A model generated the notes under the pieces. The model did no database searches. It had not been told where the DNA came from and saw nothing but the letters and a program-made list of their open reading frames with translations. A program made the position numbers and the translations under genes. 64,000 nt of DNA. Source: Bifidobacterium simiiventris. Lineage in GTDB: Bacteria > Actinomycetota > Actinomycetes > Actinomycetales > Bifidobacteriaceae. The stretch spans positions 1 to 64,000 of the forward strand of contig NZ_JAHBBG010000009.1 in NCBI RefSeq assembly GCF_019331715.1. Reading direction: 5' to 3'. Below, piece after piece: positions 31,493-39,930 of the stretch. How positions within the stretch are numbered: the stretch's first letter is position 1; each line of letters begins with the position of its first letter.

Positions 31493-33337
31493 CTACTTTC
31501 GCGGCGCGTAGATCACCGTGTCGATCAGCTCGCGGTAATGCTTGACGATCTGCGCGCGTCGCGTCTTCAGGCTCGCCGTCAGCATGCCGTTGTCCTGTGT
31601 GAACTCGTCGGGCAGGATCTCGAACTTGCGGATCGACTCGGCGCGCGACACGCTGTCGTTCGCCTGATTCACCGCGCGCTCCACCTCGGCGTGCACGATC
31701 GGGTTGCGGGCCAGCGCGGCCAGATCAGGCTCGGTCTTCGCGCCCTGCGACTCCAGCCACGCGTTCGCGTCGGCCAGGTCGAGCGTCACCAGCGCCGCGA
31801 CGAACGGCTTGCGGTCGCCGATCACCAGACATTGGTTCACCACCGGCGAGGTCATCACCGCAGCCTCCAGCAGTCCGGGGGAGACGTTTTTGCCGCCGGC
31901 GGTGATGATCAGATCCTTCTTGCGTCCGGTGATCGAGATGAACCCGTCCTCGGAGATATCGCCCAGATCGCCGGTGTGCAGCCAGCCGTCGACGATCTGC
32001 TCGGCGGTGACCTCGGGATGGTTGTGATAGCCGCGGCACACCAGGTGCCCGCGCACGCACAGCTCGCCGTCATCCGCGATGCCGGCCGTGACGCCGCTCA
32101 TCGGCATGCCGATCGTGCCGATGCGGTTGTTCTCCGGCAGGCTCACGCACACCGGGCCGCAGGTCTCGGTCATGCCGTACCCCTCGAGCAGCGGCATACC
32201 GATGCCGTTGAAGAAGTGCGACAGGTCGGCGTCCATCGGCGCGCCGCCGGTGATCGCGAAATCGGCGTTCGGCCCGAAGATCGTGCGGATCTTGCGGTAC
32301 ACCACGCGCTCGTAAAACGCGTGCGCCAGCCGCCTGTTCCACGCCAGCTTCTCGCCGGCCTGCTCGGCCTTCGACCATTCGCGCGCCACGTCGGCCGCTC
32401 GCAGGAACATCTTGCCCGCAAGCCCGCTGCCCGCACGCTGGGAGGCCGCGTTGTACACCTTCTCGAACACGCGCGGCACCGCCAGCAGCAGCGTCGGCCC
32501 GAACGATTCGAAATCCTTGACGATCGTCTTCATGTTCGAGCTCAGACCCAGCGTCAGCGTGCCGCAGAAGCTCAGCAGTTCCATGAACCGCGCGAACACA
32601 TGGCTCAGCGGCAGGAACAGCAGCAGACGGCGATCCGGCCATGCACAGGCGCGCGGCATGTATTGCATGGCCGACAGACACAGGAATGCGAGGTTGCGGT
32701 GCGTCAGCTCCACGCCCTTCGGGGTGCCGGTCGAACCGGACGTGTACACGATCGTGGCCAGGTCATCGCCGTGAGCGGAGCGCTTACGATCCCAGAACTC
32801 GCCGTCGGACACGGTCTTGCCGTATTCGCGCAGCGTGTCGAGCGCACCGGCCTCGATCATGAACACGTTGCGCAGCGTCGGCACCTGCGCGTGCACCGAC
32901 TCGACCTTGTCGCGCTGGCCATCGTCCTCGGCGAACGCGATGGTGACCTCGGAATCGTTGAAGATCCAGCTGACCTGCTCCGCGGAGTTCGTCTCGTATA
33001 CGGGCACGGTGAGCGCGCCCACCGCCATGATCGCCATGTCGAGCGCGGTCCACTCCCAGCGGGTGTGCGAGACGATGGACACGGCGTCGCCTTGCTGCAC
33101 GCCGAGCGCGATCAGGCCCTTGCCGAGCTCGATCACCAGGTCGCGGAACTGTGCGGCCGAGAACGATTTCCAGATGTCCTTGCCGGATTCATCCTTGGCC
33201 TTGTATTCGACGGTGGAACCGTCCGGATCGCGTTGGGCGCGCCGGTCGAGGAAATCGAACAGATTGATATCGTCGTCGATGGGTTCCTTGAGCGGGTTGG
33301 TGAACTCTTTGACGATGGTGGTGGAATTGACTGTCAT
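31493..33337 (-). CDS. Long-chain fatty acid--CoA ligase (AMP-forming)
   Basis: The 614-residue adenylate-forming enzyme activates fatty acids with ATP and CoA. The P-loop-like motif YTSGSTGTPKGVELTH is near residue 197. Further motifs are GYGMTETCGP near residue 393, GWLHTGDLG near residue 448 and GRKKDLIITAGGKNVSP near residue 466, whose Lys closes the adenylation reaction. An alternative is another carboxylic acid as substrate, but length and motifs fit FadD15-type ligases. The start has no strong ribosome binding site (TTGAGCC). It is divergent from the lactonase gene; the gap 33338-33515 holds no gene. Confidence 0.92.
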   Translation of the reverse strand: MTVNSTTIVKEFTNPLKEPIDDDINLFDFLDRRAQRDPDGSTVEYKAKDESGKDIWKSFSAAQFRDLVIELGKGLIALGVQQGDAVSIVSHTRWEWTALDMAIMAVGALTVPVYETNSAEQVSWIFNDSEVTIAFAEDDGQRDKVESVHAQVPTLRNVFMIEAGALDTLREYGKTVSDGEFWDRKRSAHGDDLATIVYTSGSTGTPKGVELTHRNLAFLCLSAMQYMPRACAWPDRRLLLFLPLSHVFARFMELLSFCGTLTLGLSSNMKTIVKDFESFGPTLLLAVPRVFEKVYNAASQRAGSGLAGKMFLRAADVAREWSKAEQAGEKLAWNRRLAHAFYERVVYRKIRTIFGPNADFAITGGAPMDADLSHFFNGIGMPLLEGYGMTETCGPVCVSLPENNRIGTIGMPMSGVTAGIADDGELCVRGHLVCRGYHNHPEVTAEQIVDGWLHTGDLGDISEDGFISITGRKKDLIITAGGKNVSPGLLEAAVMTSPVVNQCLVIGDRKPFVAALVTLDLADANAWLESQGAKTEPDLAALARNPIVHAEVERAVNQANDSVSRAESIRKFEILPDEFTQDNGMLTASLKTRRAQIVKHYRELIDTVIYAPRK

Positions 33338-33515
33338 GGCTCAAGCATGGCACCGATGCAGTACATCGTGACGGCCATTGGAAACATGCGGAATGTGACC
33401 GTCCTCGCCCGGCGACACGCCGATGACGGCGGCCTGTCATGCGGGAAGATGCCGTCGGGTGTGTCGGTTCGCCGTTGCCGGACGGTCGGCAGATACCGGA
33501 TCTACACTGGTAGCC

Positions 33516-34751
33516 ATGACTGATGAGTTTGACATACTGGTCGGAGGCTTTGGCGCGTTGCAGGGGTCTCATAGCCCGGGCATCGAACAGTACTCGTTGC
33601 AGGTCGACGGCGCGGCAGACAATCGCGGCGCGGCAGCCGGCAGGCTCGACGCCAAGAACCGGGGTCTGCTGTCCGATGTGCCGTCCCCGTCGTGGCTGGA
33701 GCGTGATGGGGACATGGTGTATGCGGTGCTGGAAAACAGCAACGAATTGGCGGCGCTGCGCATCGAAGCGGACAATGCAACGATCGCTGAACCTGTGCCC
33801 GGCGGCACGTCCACGGATCCGGCAGTCCGGCAGGTGCGTCTCTCGCTGGTGTCGCGGATGCCGGTTCCCGGCGACGGCCCGACCCACGTCGCCATAGCCG
33901 TCGATGACCGGGATCAACGGCATGCGGTCACCGCCGACTATGTCAGCGGCACGGTCAGCGTGTTTCCGGTGGGCGACGATGGCTCGCTCGAGGCGGCAAC
34001 ACAGCACCTGCACGGCGAAGGCCGCGGGCCGCTGCCGGCGCAGGACGGGCCGCATGCGCATTGGATCCTGCCATTGCCGGACGGGCGCGTGCTCACCACT
34101 GACCTGGGTGCGGACCGCGTATACGTGCACCGCTGGCACAACGGCGAGCTGGTGCGCGTCGGTGCAGTGATGCTTGCGCCCGGAACCGGCCCGCGCGACA
34201 TGCACATCCTGCCGAGTCGTGACGGTTTGCTGCGGGTCGCCGTCGTGGACGAATGGGGTGATACGGTCACGCTGCTGGGGTGCGATGCGAACGATGGCGA
34301 TCTGCAAGTGCTGCACACCGTCGACCTCGGCGGCGACGATCTCGATCAGGCCGCATCGCTGGCGTATGTGCCGGACGCCGCGCTCGCCGAGGCGTCATCC
34401 AGCGATGCTGAAACACATGCTGGCGCTGAATCTGACGGTCAGGCCGCGATCGCATCGGCATATCCGGGATTCGCGTACGTGGGTCTGCGCGGCTCCGAAC
34501 GCATCGTCACCTTGCGCTGGGACGGCGAACGGTTGCAACGTCTTGCCTCGCCCGATACGCCCGGCTGGACCGGTCGCGGCATCCCCAGCGGCGGCAGCCG
34601 TCCGCGGCATCTGCGCACGATCGGCCGATATCTGGTTGCCGCCAACGAAATCACCGACAACCTGACCGTCTTCCGCATCGCCGCGAACGGCGAGCCGGTC
34701 CTGCTCGGCAACGTTTCGGTCGGCTCGCCGACGACGATCTTGCCGCTGTGA
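33516..34751 (+). CDS. Beta-propeller lactonase family protein
   Basis: The 411-residue protein has the repeating blade pattern of the lactonase family (cytochrome-cd1-like seven-bladed propeller, PF10282 type). Features include DGPTHVAIAVDDRDQRHAVTADYVSGTVSVFPV and GPHAHWILPLPDGRVLTTDLGADRVYVH. Members such as YbhE hydrolyse 6-phosphogluconolactone, so it might duplicate pgl, but many relatives act on other lactones. The start ATG at 33516 is the first after a change to conserved residues (MTDEFDILVGGFG); the ribosome binding site is weak. A 25-residue variable acidic insert (LAEASSSDAETHAGAESDG) lies near residue 290. Confidence 0.82.
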   Translation: MTDEFDILVGGFGALQGSHSPGIEQYSLQVDGAADNRGAAAGRLDAKNRGLLSDVPSPSWLERDGDMVYAVLENSNELAALRIEADNATIAEPVPGGTSTDPAVRQVRLSLVSRMPVPGDGPTHVAIAVDDRDQRHAVTADYVSGTVSVFPVGDDGSLEAATQHLHGEGRGPLPAQDGPHAHWILPLPDGRVLTTDLGADRVYVHRWHNGELVRVGAVMLAPGTGPRDMHILPSRDGLLRVAVVDEWGDTVTLLGCDANDGDLQVLHTVDLGGDDLDQAASLAYVPDAALAEASSSDAETHAGAESDGQAAIASAYPGFAYVGLRGSERIVTLRWDGERLQRLASPDTPGWTGRGIPSGGSRPRHLRTIGRYLVAANEITDNLTVFRIAANGEPVLLGNVSVGSPTTILPL

Positions 34752-34793
34752 TCGGGCGAGCCGCTGCCTGAACAGGTGAGGAAAGGATGCATC

Positions 34794-35678
34794 GTGACTG
34801 AACCATCAACGGAGTCGTCAACGGAACCGTCTACGCGACAGCCGTCCGAAATCCAGACCAAATTCCACGGCAAGGCGCAAGCCTACGACCGTGCGCGGCC
34901 GGGATACCCGGACGCGGCCATGCAACACATCGCCTCGCTGCTGCCGGACGGTGCGCGGATCGCGGACATCGGTGCGGGAACCGGCAAGTTCACGGTGCCA
35001 CTGGCCCGGCTCGGATACGAGATTGCGGCGGTCGAACCGGACGCCGACATGCGCGGCGTGCTGGCCGACGCCGTCCGGCCGTATCCGAACGTGACGGTGG
35101 CCGACGGCACGGCCGAGCGCACCGGACTGCGCGATCGCAGCGTGGACGCGATCACCTGCGCACAGGCGCTGCACTGGTTCGACCATGATGCGTTCCTTGC
35201 TGAATGCGCGCGCGTCAGCCGAGGCGAATCGTTCCTGCTGATATCGATCTACAACAGCACGTCGTTCGATTCGGCGATGATGCGCGGCGTGGACCGTGAC
35301 GTGCCGGGGGTGTCTTCCGGCGGCGGCAACACGACTGGTCCTGCCGACTCCGCCAACGCGTCGCAAGCGGTCGGCGCAACCGCCGTCTCGGACGGCGACG
35401 CCGCCGACATCGGCGTCAGTGCGCGGCACTTTCGCGAAACGGCCGCCGCATTTTTCACGCATCCGACGATCCGCCGGTTCCCCAACCCGATCCGCTACAC
35501 GCACGCATCGTGGCGCGCCTACATGGATTCGCACTCGCACAGCCCGCTGCCGACCGACCCGGCGTATCCCGCGCACCGCGCGTGGGTCGACGCGATCTTC
35601 GACGCGCGGTCGGTCGACGGCATCCTCACCGACGACAACGTCACCATGATCGCCAGCGAACGTATCCACGTGCGATGA
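34794..35678 (+). CDS. Class I SAM-dependent methyltransferase
   Basis: The 294-residue protein has the SAM-binding motif IADIGAGTGKFTVPLAR near residue 58, then IAAVEPDADMRGVLAD and DAITCAQALHWFDHD. The latter is typical of the UbiE/Coq5 and trans-aconitate methyltransferase-like group. The methyl acceptor is unknown. I chose the GTG at 34794 because AAAGGA is eight bases upstream; a GTG at 34776 overlaps that site. An Asn/Ala/Ser low-complexity insert (residues about 175-205, NTTGPADSANASQAVG) lies between the core and the C-terminal region. It follows the lactonase by 42 bases and may be co-transcribed. Confidence 0.87.
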   Translation: MTEPSTESSTEPSTRQPSEIQTKFHGKAQAYDRARPGYPDAAMQHIASLLPDGARIADIGAGTGKFTVPLARLGYEIAAVEPDADMRGVLADAVRPYPNVTVADGTAERTGLRDRSVDAITCAQALHWFDHDAFLAECARVSRGESFLLISIYNSTSFDSAMMRGVDRDVPGVSSGGGNTTGPADSANASQAVGATAVSDGDAADIGVSARHFRETAAAFFTHPTIRRFPNPIRYTHASWRAYMDSHSHSPLPTDPAYPAHRAWVDAIFDARSVDGILTDDNVTMIASERIHVR

Positions 35679-35864
35679 CCGAGCCGACACCGACCCGGCC
35701 GACAACCGCAGAATTCCGCCGATGCAACCGCTGGTTGCGCATCGGTTGCGGTCGGGATCGGCGTGTGCAACCGCAAGATGGTGGCGGGCGGCGGCGTGGT
35801 CTGCCATAGTGGGGTCATCGGCCGAACACGACATGACGACACCGTGGAAAGAAGGGGGATCACC

Positions 35865-36995
35865 ATGACATTCCGCACCAATCTGCAGGCGTTGCGCGCG
35901 CGGCGCAACATGACACAGGAACAGCTCGCCATGCTGCTCGGCGTCTCGCGGCAGGCGATCTCGAAATGGGAATCCGAGAAGGCGTACCCGGAAATGGACA
36001 AGCTGCTGGCGATCTGCGACCTGTTCGGCTGCACGCTGGATGATCTCGTGCTCGGCGACGTGACTCGGGCGGATGATACGGGTGATGCGGGTGATGCGGC
36101 GGACATGGTCGATGCGGCCGATTGGTCGGCGTCGCTGCCGACGGCCGAAGGTGATCGTTCCGACTCCGACGGGCATGGCGGGAATCGGCCGGTCGGGTGC
36201 GACGGCATCGACGCCGCATCAGTGCGAACGCAGGACCCGGCCATCCCTCAGGACCCGACCGGCTACGATGCGCATCGCCGCCGGTTCGCATTGCTGATCG
36301 CGTCCGGCGTCACAACGGTCGTCGCGTCGGTTGGCGTTGCGAACCTGTTCGATCCTGTGAACTCGATCATCGGATCGTCGCCGTTCAACGATCTGCTGAT
36401 GTTCGTGTGCATCGGCATGGGGATGGTCGTCGGGCTGGCGCTGCTTATTCCGGGCGGTATGTCTCATGTCGTCTTCGCGCGCCGGCATCCGTACGTCGAG
36501 GATCCGTATACCGAGGACGATCGCGATCGGGAGATACGACTGCTCGCGACCGGTATCGTAGGCGGCATGGTGGCGATACTGGTCGGCATCGTGGTGGTCG
36601 TGTATGCGGATGATGTGCTGGGTATTGCCTCTGGCTGGCCGAACGCGGTCATGCTGCTGCTCAGCGCGCTTGCCGTGTTCGGCTTTGTCTACTGCGGCAT
36701 GCGGTATGGTCTGCTGAACATCGACGCCTACAACCGTGCGGCCGAGAACGATCGAGGTGAGGAGCGGCGAACCGGACAACAGGCGTTCTCCAATAGACTC
36801 ACCGTGGCGGTGTGCGGTGTCATCATGCTGGTCGCCACGATCATCGCCCTATGTCTGTTGCTACTCATGCCCGGTGCCGATGCCGGTGTGTGGTCGGCGT
36901 TCACGCTGTTCTGGCTGCCGTGGCCGGTCGGCGGCACACTGTGCGGCATCGCGGCGCTCGTCATCTGGCTGTGCAAGGATCGTCTTGACGGCTGA
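35865..36995 (+). CDS. XRE-family DNA-binding protein with membrane domain
   Basis: The 376-residue protein joins an N-terminal helix-turn-helix (residues about 4-60; MTQEQLAMLLGVSRQAISKWESEKAYPEMDKL) to six or so membrane helices in the C-terminal two thirds. An acidic, low-complexity linker of about 60 residues (DDTGDAGDAADMVDAAD) lies between. It would be a membrane-anchored transcription regulator, perhaps sensing envelope state, but no target is evident. GAAGGGGGAT precedes the ATG. Membrane-tethered XRE proteins of this layout are common in Firmicutes and bifidobacteria, though few are characterised. Confidence 0.85.
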   Translation: MTFRTNLQALRARRNMTQEQLAMLLGVSRQAISKWESEKAYPEMDKLLAICDLFGCTLDDLVLGDVTRADDTGDAGDAADMVDAADWSASLPTAEGDRSDSDGHGGNRPVGCDGIDAASVRTQDPAIPQDPTGYDAHRRRFALLIASGVTTVVASVGVANLFDPVNSIIGSSPFNDLLMFVCIGMGMVVGLALLIPGGMSHVVFARRHPYVEDPYTEDDRDREIRLLATGIVGGMVAILVGIVVVVYADDVLGIASGWPNAVMLLLSALAVFGFVYCGMRYGLLNIDAYNRAAENDRGEERRTGQQAFSNRLTVAVCGVIMLVATIIALCLLLLMPGADAGVWSAFTLFWLPWPVGGTLCGIAALVIWLCKDRLDG

Positions 36996-37216
36996 TGGGC
37001 GGGGTCTTTTGGGACGGTTCGCCGATTGAGAGGCAGATTTGGCGGTTTGCGTGCGTCGGTTCGCCGATCGAGAGGCTGTGGCTTGGCGGCGTCGGCCTCG
37101 AAAAACAAGGATAGGGGTGGCATGCGGTTGATCAGGTCGCGGCCGCCCGGGCGCACGATATCGCTGGATGCGTCGTGTCACCGTGCATGGATGAAGTGAA
37201 TCGTATAACACGCCGC

Positions 37217-37244
37217 GTGGAACCGTATATGCTCGATCTATAAT
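37217..37244 (+). promoter_or_regulatory. Promoter of the acetyltransferase gene
   Basis: A consensus TATAAT (37239-37244) lies 51 bases before the acetyltransferase ATG. The matching -35, GTGGAA at 37217-37222 with a 16-base spacer, is poor, so an activator may help. The gap 36996-37294 otherwise holds an imperfect 20-base direct repeat (37015-37034 and 37057-37076; CGGTTCGCCGAT core) and no gene. Confidence 0.5.
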
Positions 37245-37294
37245 GATAACGCAAACATAGTTGCAATCATTGGGATTTGACGAGGAGTGTCAAT

Positions 37295-37912
37295 ATGGCC
37301 GAACTCAATAACGCGCAACGCCGTACCGAACAACTGCCGTACCACTACGACGATCCGTCCATCATGGGTGGCCAGCTCGAATATCAGGAGAAGCTGTGGG
37401 AGTTCAACCGGACCCACCCCACCGACGCGGACGGCAAGCAGAAGCTCCTCAAGGAGATGTTCGCCGAGATTGGCGACGGCTGCCACGTCGAGACGCCCGC
37501 GCACGCGAACTGGGGATTCCACCACGTGCACATGGGCAAAGGCGTGTACTGCAACGTGAACTTCACCTGCGTGGACGACGCCGACATCACGATCGGCGAC
37601 TACTGCATGTTCGGGCCGAACGTCGTCATCGCCACGGCCGGGCATCCGGTGCTGCCGGTGCTGCGCGAACACCACTACGTGTACTGCATCCCGGTCACGA
37701 TCGGTCGCAACGTGTGGATCGGCGCGAACGTGACGATCCTGCCGGGCGTGACCATCGGCGACAACTGCGTGATCGGCGCCGGCTCGGTCGTCAGCCACGA
37801 CATTCCCGCGAACACGGTCGCCTACGGCGTGCCGTGCAAAGCCGTACGCGAGATCGGGGAGAAGGACCGCGAGTTCTACTACAAGAACCGTCGCCTAGAC
37901 GTGTGGGAGTGA
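37295..37912 (+). CDS. Sugar O-acetyltransferase (LacA/Maa/NodL type)
   Basis: The 205-residue protein has an N-terminal Mac domain ([15 protein letters not shown]) and a left-handed parallel beta-helix with hexapeptide repeats ([48 protein letters not shown]). The catalytic His is in GHPVLPVLR near residue 113. It transfers acetyl from acetyl-CoA to galactosides, maltose or similar sugars. GAGGAGTG precedes the ATG at 37295; the upstream ATG six codons earlier overlaps that site. It appears monocistronic behind a TATAAT promoter. Confidence 0.93.
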   Translation: MAELNNAQRRTEQLPYHYDDPSIMGGQLEYQEKLWEFNRTHPTDADGKQKLLKEMFAEIGDGCHVETPAHANWGFHHVHMGKGVYCNVNFTCVDDADITIGDYCMFGPNVVIATAGHPVLPVLREHHYVYCIPVTIGRNVWIGANVTILPGVTIGDNCVIGAGSVVSHDIPANTVAYGVPCKAVREIGEKDREFYYKNRRLDVWE

Positions 37913-38048
37913 GCGCGTGCCAGAGCGAGCGTACTCGGCCGAGCATGTGTGCACTTCCGTAAAGGCTTTTGTGTCATGCGTGATCTGCCTTCTCGATACG
38001 TGGGAATATGGAACCCGAAAACGAATCTGCATATAAGAAAGATCGAGA

Positions 38049-38597
38049 ATGATGATAGAAACTCAGCGTCTTATGATGCGCCCGTTCACGCTTGATGATG
38101 AGGATATCATCTCCGCGCTGTACGGCGACCCAGAGATCATGACGTATATGCCGTGCGGTTGTTTGACGGATGAGGGGATTCGGGATCATGTGCGGCAGGT
38201 GGTGTCTGACTGGGATGTGCGGCCGCAGACGAATTATGAGATGGCGGTGATCGCGAAATCCGATTCGCGAAAAATTGGGCGGGCGCGAATCCATATGGAT
38301 TATGAAAGTGATACCGCGATGCTTGGCTGGCTGCTCGTGCGATCTGAATGGGGCAAGGGGTACGCCACGGAAATCACCAAATCATTGCTCAAATATTGCT
38401 TCGATGTGATGCAGGTTCATCGCGTGTGCGCGCTTTGTCATCCGAATAATATCGGCTCATGGAAGGTGATGGAGAAATGCGGTTTACGCAAAGAGGCCCA
38501 TTACGTTCAAAAGGTGAAATATGTGGGTGCTGCCGGCACGCATTGGGAAGATGAGCTGGAATACGCGATACTGAACGAAGAGTTTCAACGAATGTGA
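38049..38597 (+). CDS. GNAT N-acetyltransferase (RimJ/RimL type)
   Basis: The 182-residue protein has the GNAT core: an N-terminal TQRLMMRPFTLDDEDIISALYGDP, the acetyl-CoA-binding loop WGKGYATEITKSLLKYCF near residue 100, and NIGSWKVMEKCGLRKEA near residue 138. Such enzymes acetylate amino groups of proteins or small molecules. Codon use is AT-richer than its neighbours, a sign of transfer. The ribosome binding site (AAGAAAGATCGAG) is moderate, and a second ATG follows directly. The substrate is unknown. Confidence 0.9.
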   Translation: MMIETQRLMMRPFTLDDEDIISALYGDPEIMTYMPCGCLTDEGIRDHVRQVVSDWDVRPQTNYEMAVIAKSDSRKIGRARIHMDYESDTAMLGWLLVRSEWGKGYATEITKSLLKYCFDVMQVHRVCALCHPNNIGSWKVMEKCGLRKEAHYVQKVKYVGAAGTHWEDELEYAILNEEFQRM

Positions 38598-38647
38598 CTT
38601 GCTGCTGTGGTGGGAGAGTCGCCTCACCCACCACAGCCGATGCACCG

Positions 38648-39013
38648 CTACTGCAGGCAGGCTTCGATGTTGTTGCCGTCCGGGTCGTGGATGAACGCGG
38701 CGTAATAGGTCGGGCTGTAGTTCGGGCGCGGACCGGGCTGGCCGTTGTCGACGCCGCCCGCCGCAAGGCCGGCCGCATGGAACGTCTTCACCGCATCCTC
38801 GTCGGCCGCGTGGAACGCCAGATGCGTCGGCACGACCGGGTTGCCGTCCTTCGGCGACTCCAGCCACACGCTGTCGCCGTCCTCGTCGTTCGCAAAGCAC
38901 ACCGCGCCCGGGAACTCGCATTTCTTCACGTAGCCCAGCGGCTTGAGCAACTGCTCGTAGAAGCCCGCGCGCTCGTTCGCGTCCTTGACGAACAATCCGA
39001 CATGATCGATCAT
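38648..39013 (-). CDS. VOC family (glyoxalase/bleomycin-resistance) protein
   Basis: The 121-residue protein is a single VOC domain: it begins MIDHVGLFVKDANERAGFYEQLLKPLGY and ends with AAFIHDPDGNNIEACLQ, where His5, the His in THLAFHAAD and the Glu near the end are the usual metal ligands. Relatives include glyoxalases, dioxygenases and antibiotic-binding proteins. AAGGAGG precedes the ATG; a longer frame upstream is unrelated. The function cannot be narrowed. Confidence 0.9.
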   Translation of the reverse strand: MIDHVGLFVKDANERAGFYEQLLKPLGYVKKCEFPGAVCFANDEDGDSVWLESPKDGNPVVPTHLAFHAADEDAVKTFHAAGLAAGGVDNGQPGPRPNYSPTYYAAFIHDPDGNNIEACLQ

Positions 39014-39076
39014 ATTGACCTCCTTGCATCGGCGGAACCGCCGTATTCCCGGTGATCCCATCGGTTTCCAGTCTAG

Positions 39077-39301
39077 TCGGCGGGACGTGGGCGGCTGGGC
39101 GGTTTTGAGAATCTCGCGTCCGGCGCGTTGGGTGACGCGCTTGGCGGGCTCGTCGAGGAGCACATCTCCGTCGATCAGATCGGTGCGGTCGCCGGCGCGA
39201 TCCGGGAACAGGGCGAGAACCTCGATCTGGGATCGATCGCCGATCGGACGGGTCTACCCACCGACGTCATCGGACAGATCTCGGGGCTGCTGGGACATTA
39301 A
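39077..39301 (+). pseudogene. Gene remnant: coding-like 3' end without a start
   Basis: The frame from 39077 to the TAA at 39299-39301 reads like protein: GDALGGLVEEHISVDQIG, then REQGENLDLGSIADRTGLP and DVIGQISGLLGH. It has normal codon preference for this genome. A stop at 39074-39076 precedes it and no ATG, GTG or ribosome binding site lies before its first third; only an internal TTG is available. Its stop overlaps the stop of the next convergent gene (TTAA at 39298-39301), as in real gene ends. It is most likely the C-terminal remnant of a deleted gene. I do not recognise the family. Confidence 0.5.
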
Positions 39302-39783
39302 CCGACTTGGATGCCGCGCCTCGGCCCTCGCCGTCGCCGGTCGATCGTCTCCTGATCCTCACCTCTCCATGGCTGTTCGAGGCCGATGATCTCCGCCAGA
39401 CGGACCGCTCCCGCGGCGACGCTCGCGGCCGCGACGGTCGTCATGTCCGCATGGCCAAGGGCCGCGAAGGCCGCGATCCACGGCAGGGCGAACGGCAGCG
39501 CCATCTTGGCGGCGATCATCGGCCATGGCATCGGCGGTGCGGTGCGGTTCGTCGCCCGCCGCAGTTCGTAGTCGAGACGCGAATCGATCAGCGAGACGCC
39601 CAGCCATGTGACCGCCAGCAGAGCGGCCAGCTCGCCGGCGTCGAACGCGGCGTGCGTGATGAACCGCAATCCCAGCCACGCGACCAGCAGACTGATCGGG
39701 AACGAGACGACCGCATCCAGCGTCAGATGTCCACCAAGCATATGGCCGTATCGTGGCCTGTTCTCAGGATTGTCGCTGCGCAT
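39298..39783 (-). CDS. Small membrane protein, family not recognised
   Basis: The 161-residue protein has four hydrophobic stretches (about residues 20-40, 45-65, 85-105, 110-125) and a basic C-terminus (DRRRRGPRRGIQVG). The loop after helix 2 reads DSRLDYELRRATNRTAPP. It is probably an integral membrane protein, but I do not recognise a family. AAGGAA precedes the ATG at 39783, and codon use is typical. It lies upstream of the remnant described above on the other strand and downstream of the UMF1 transporter on the same strand (147-base gap). Confidence 0.7.
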   Translation of the reverse strand: MRSDNPENRPRYGHMLGGHLTLDAVVSFPISLLVAWLGLRFITHAAFDAGELAALLAVTWLGVSLIDSRLDYELRRATNRTAPPMPWPMIAAKMALPFALPWIAAFAALGHADMTTVAAASVAAGAVRLAEIIGLEQPWRGEDQETIDRRRRGPRRGIQVG

Positions 39784-39930
39784 TGGCGTTCCTTCCGGCC
39801 GGATTGATGCGTCCCAACGGTCCGATGCATCCCAATGTATCAGTGCGCAACCGGCCGCAGGGGGAGCATGCGGACATCTGTGCACCCGCATGGAGGAATC
39901 GGACGGTCGGGCGAGGCAGGCGCGCCGCCG

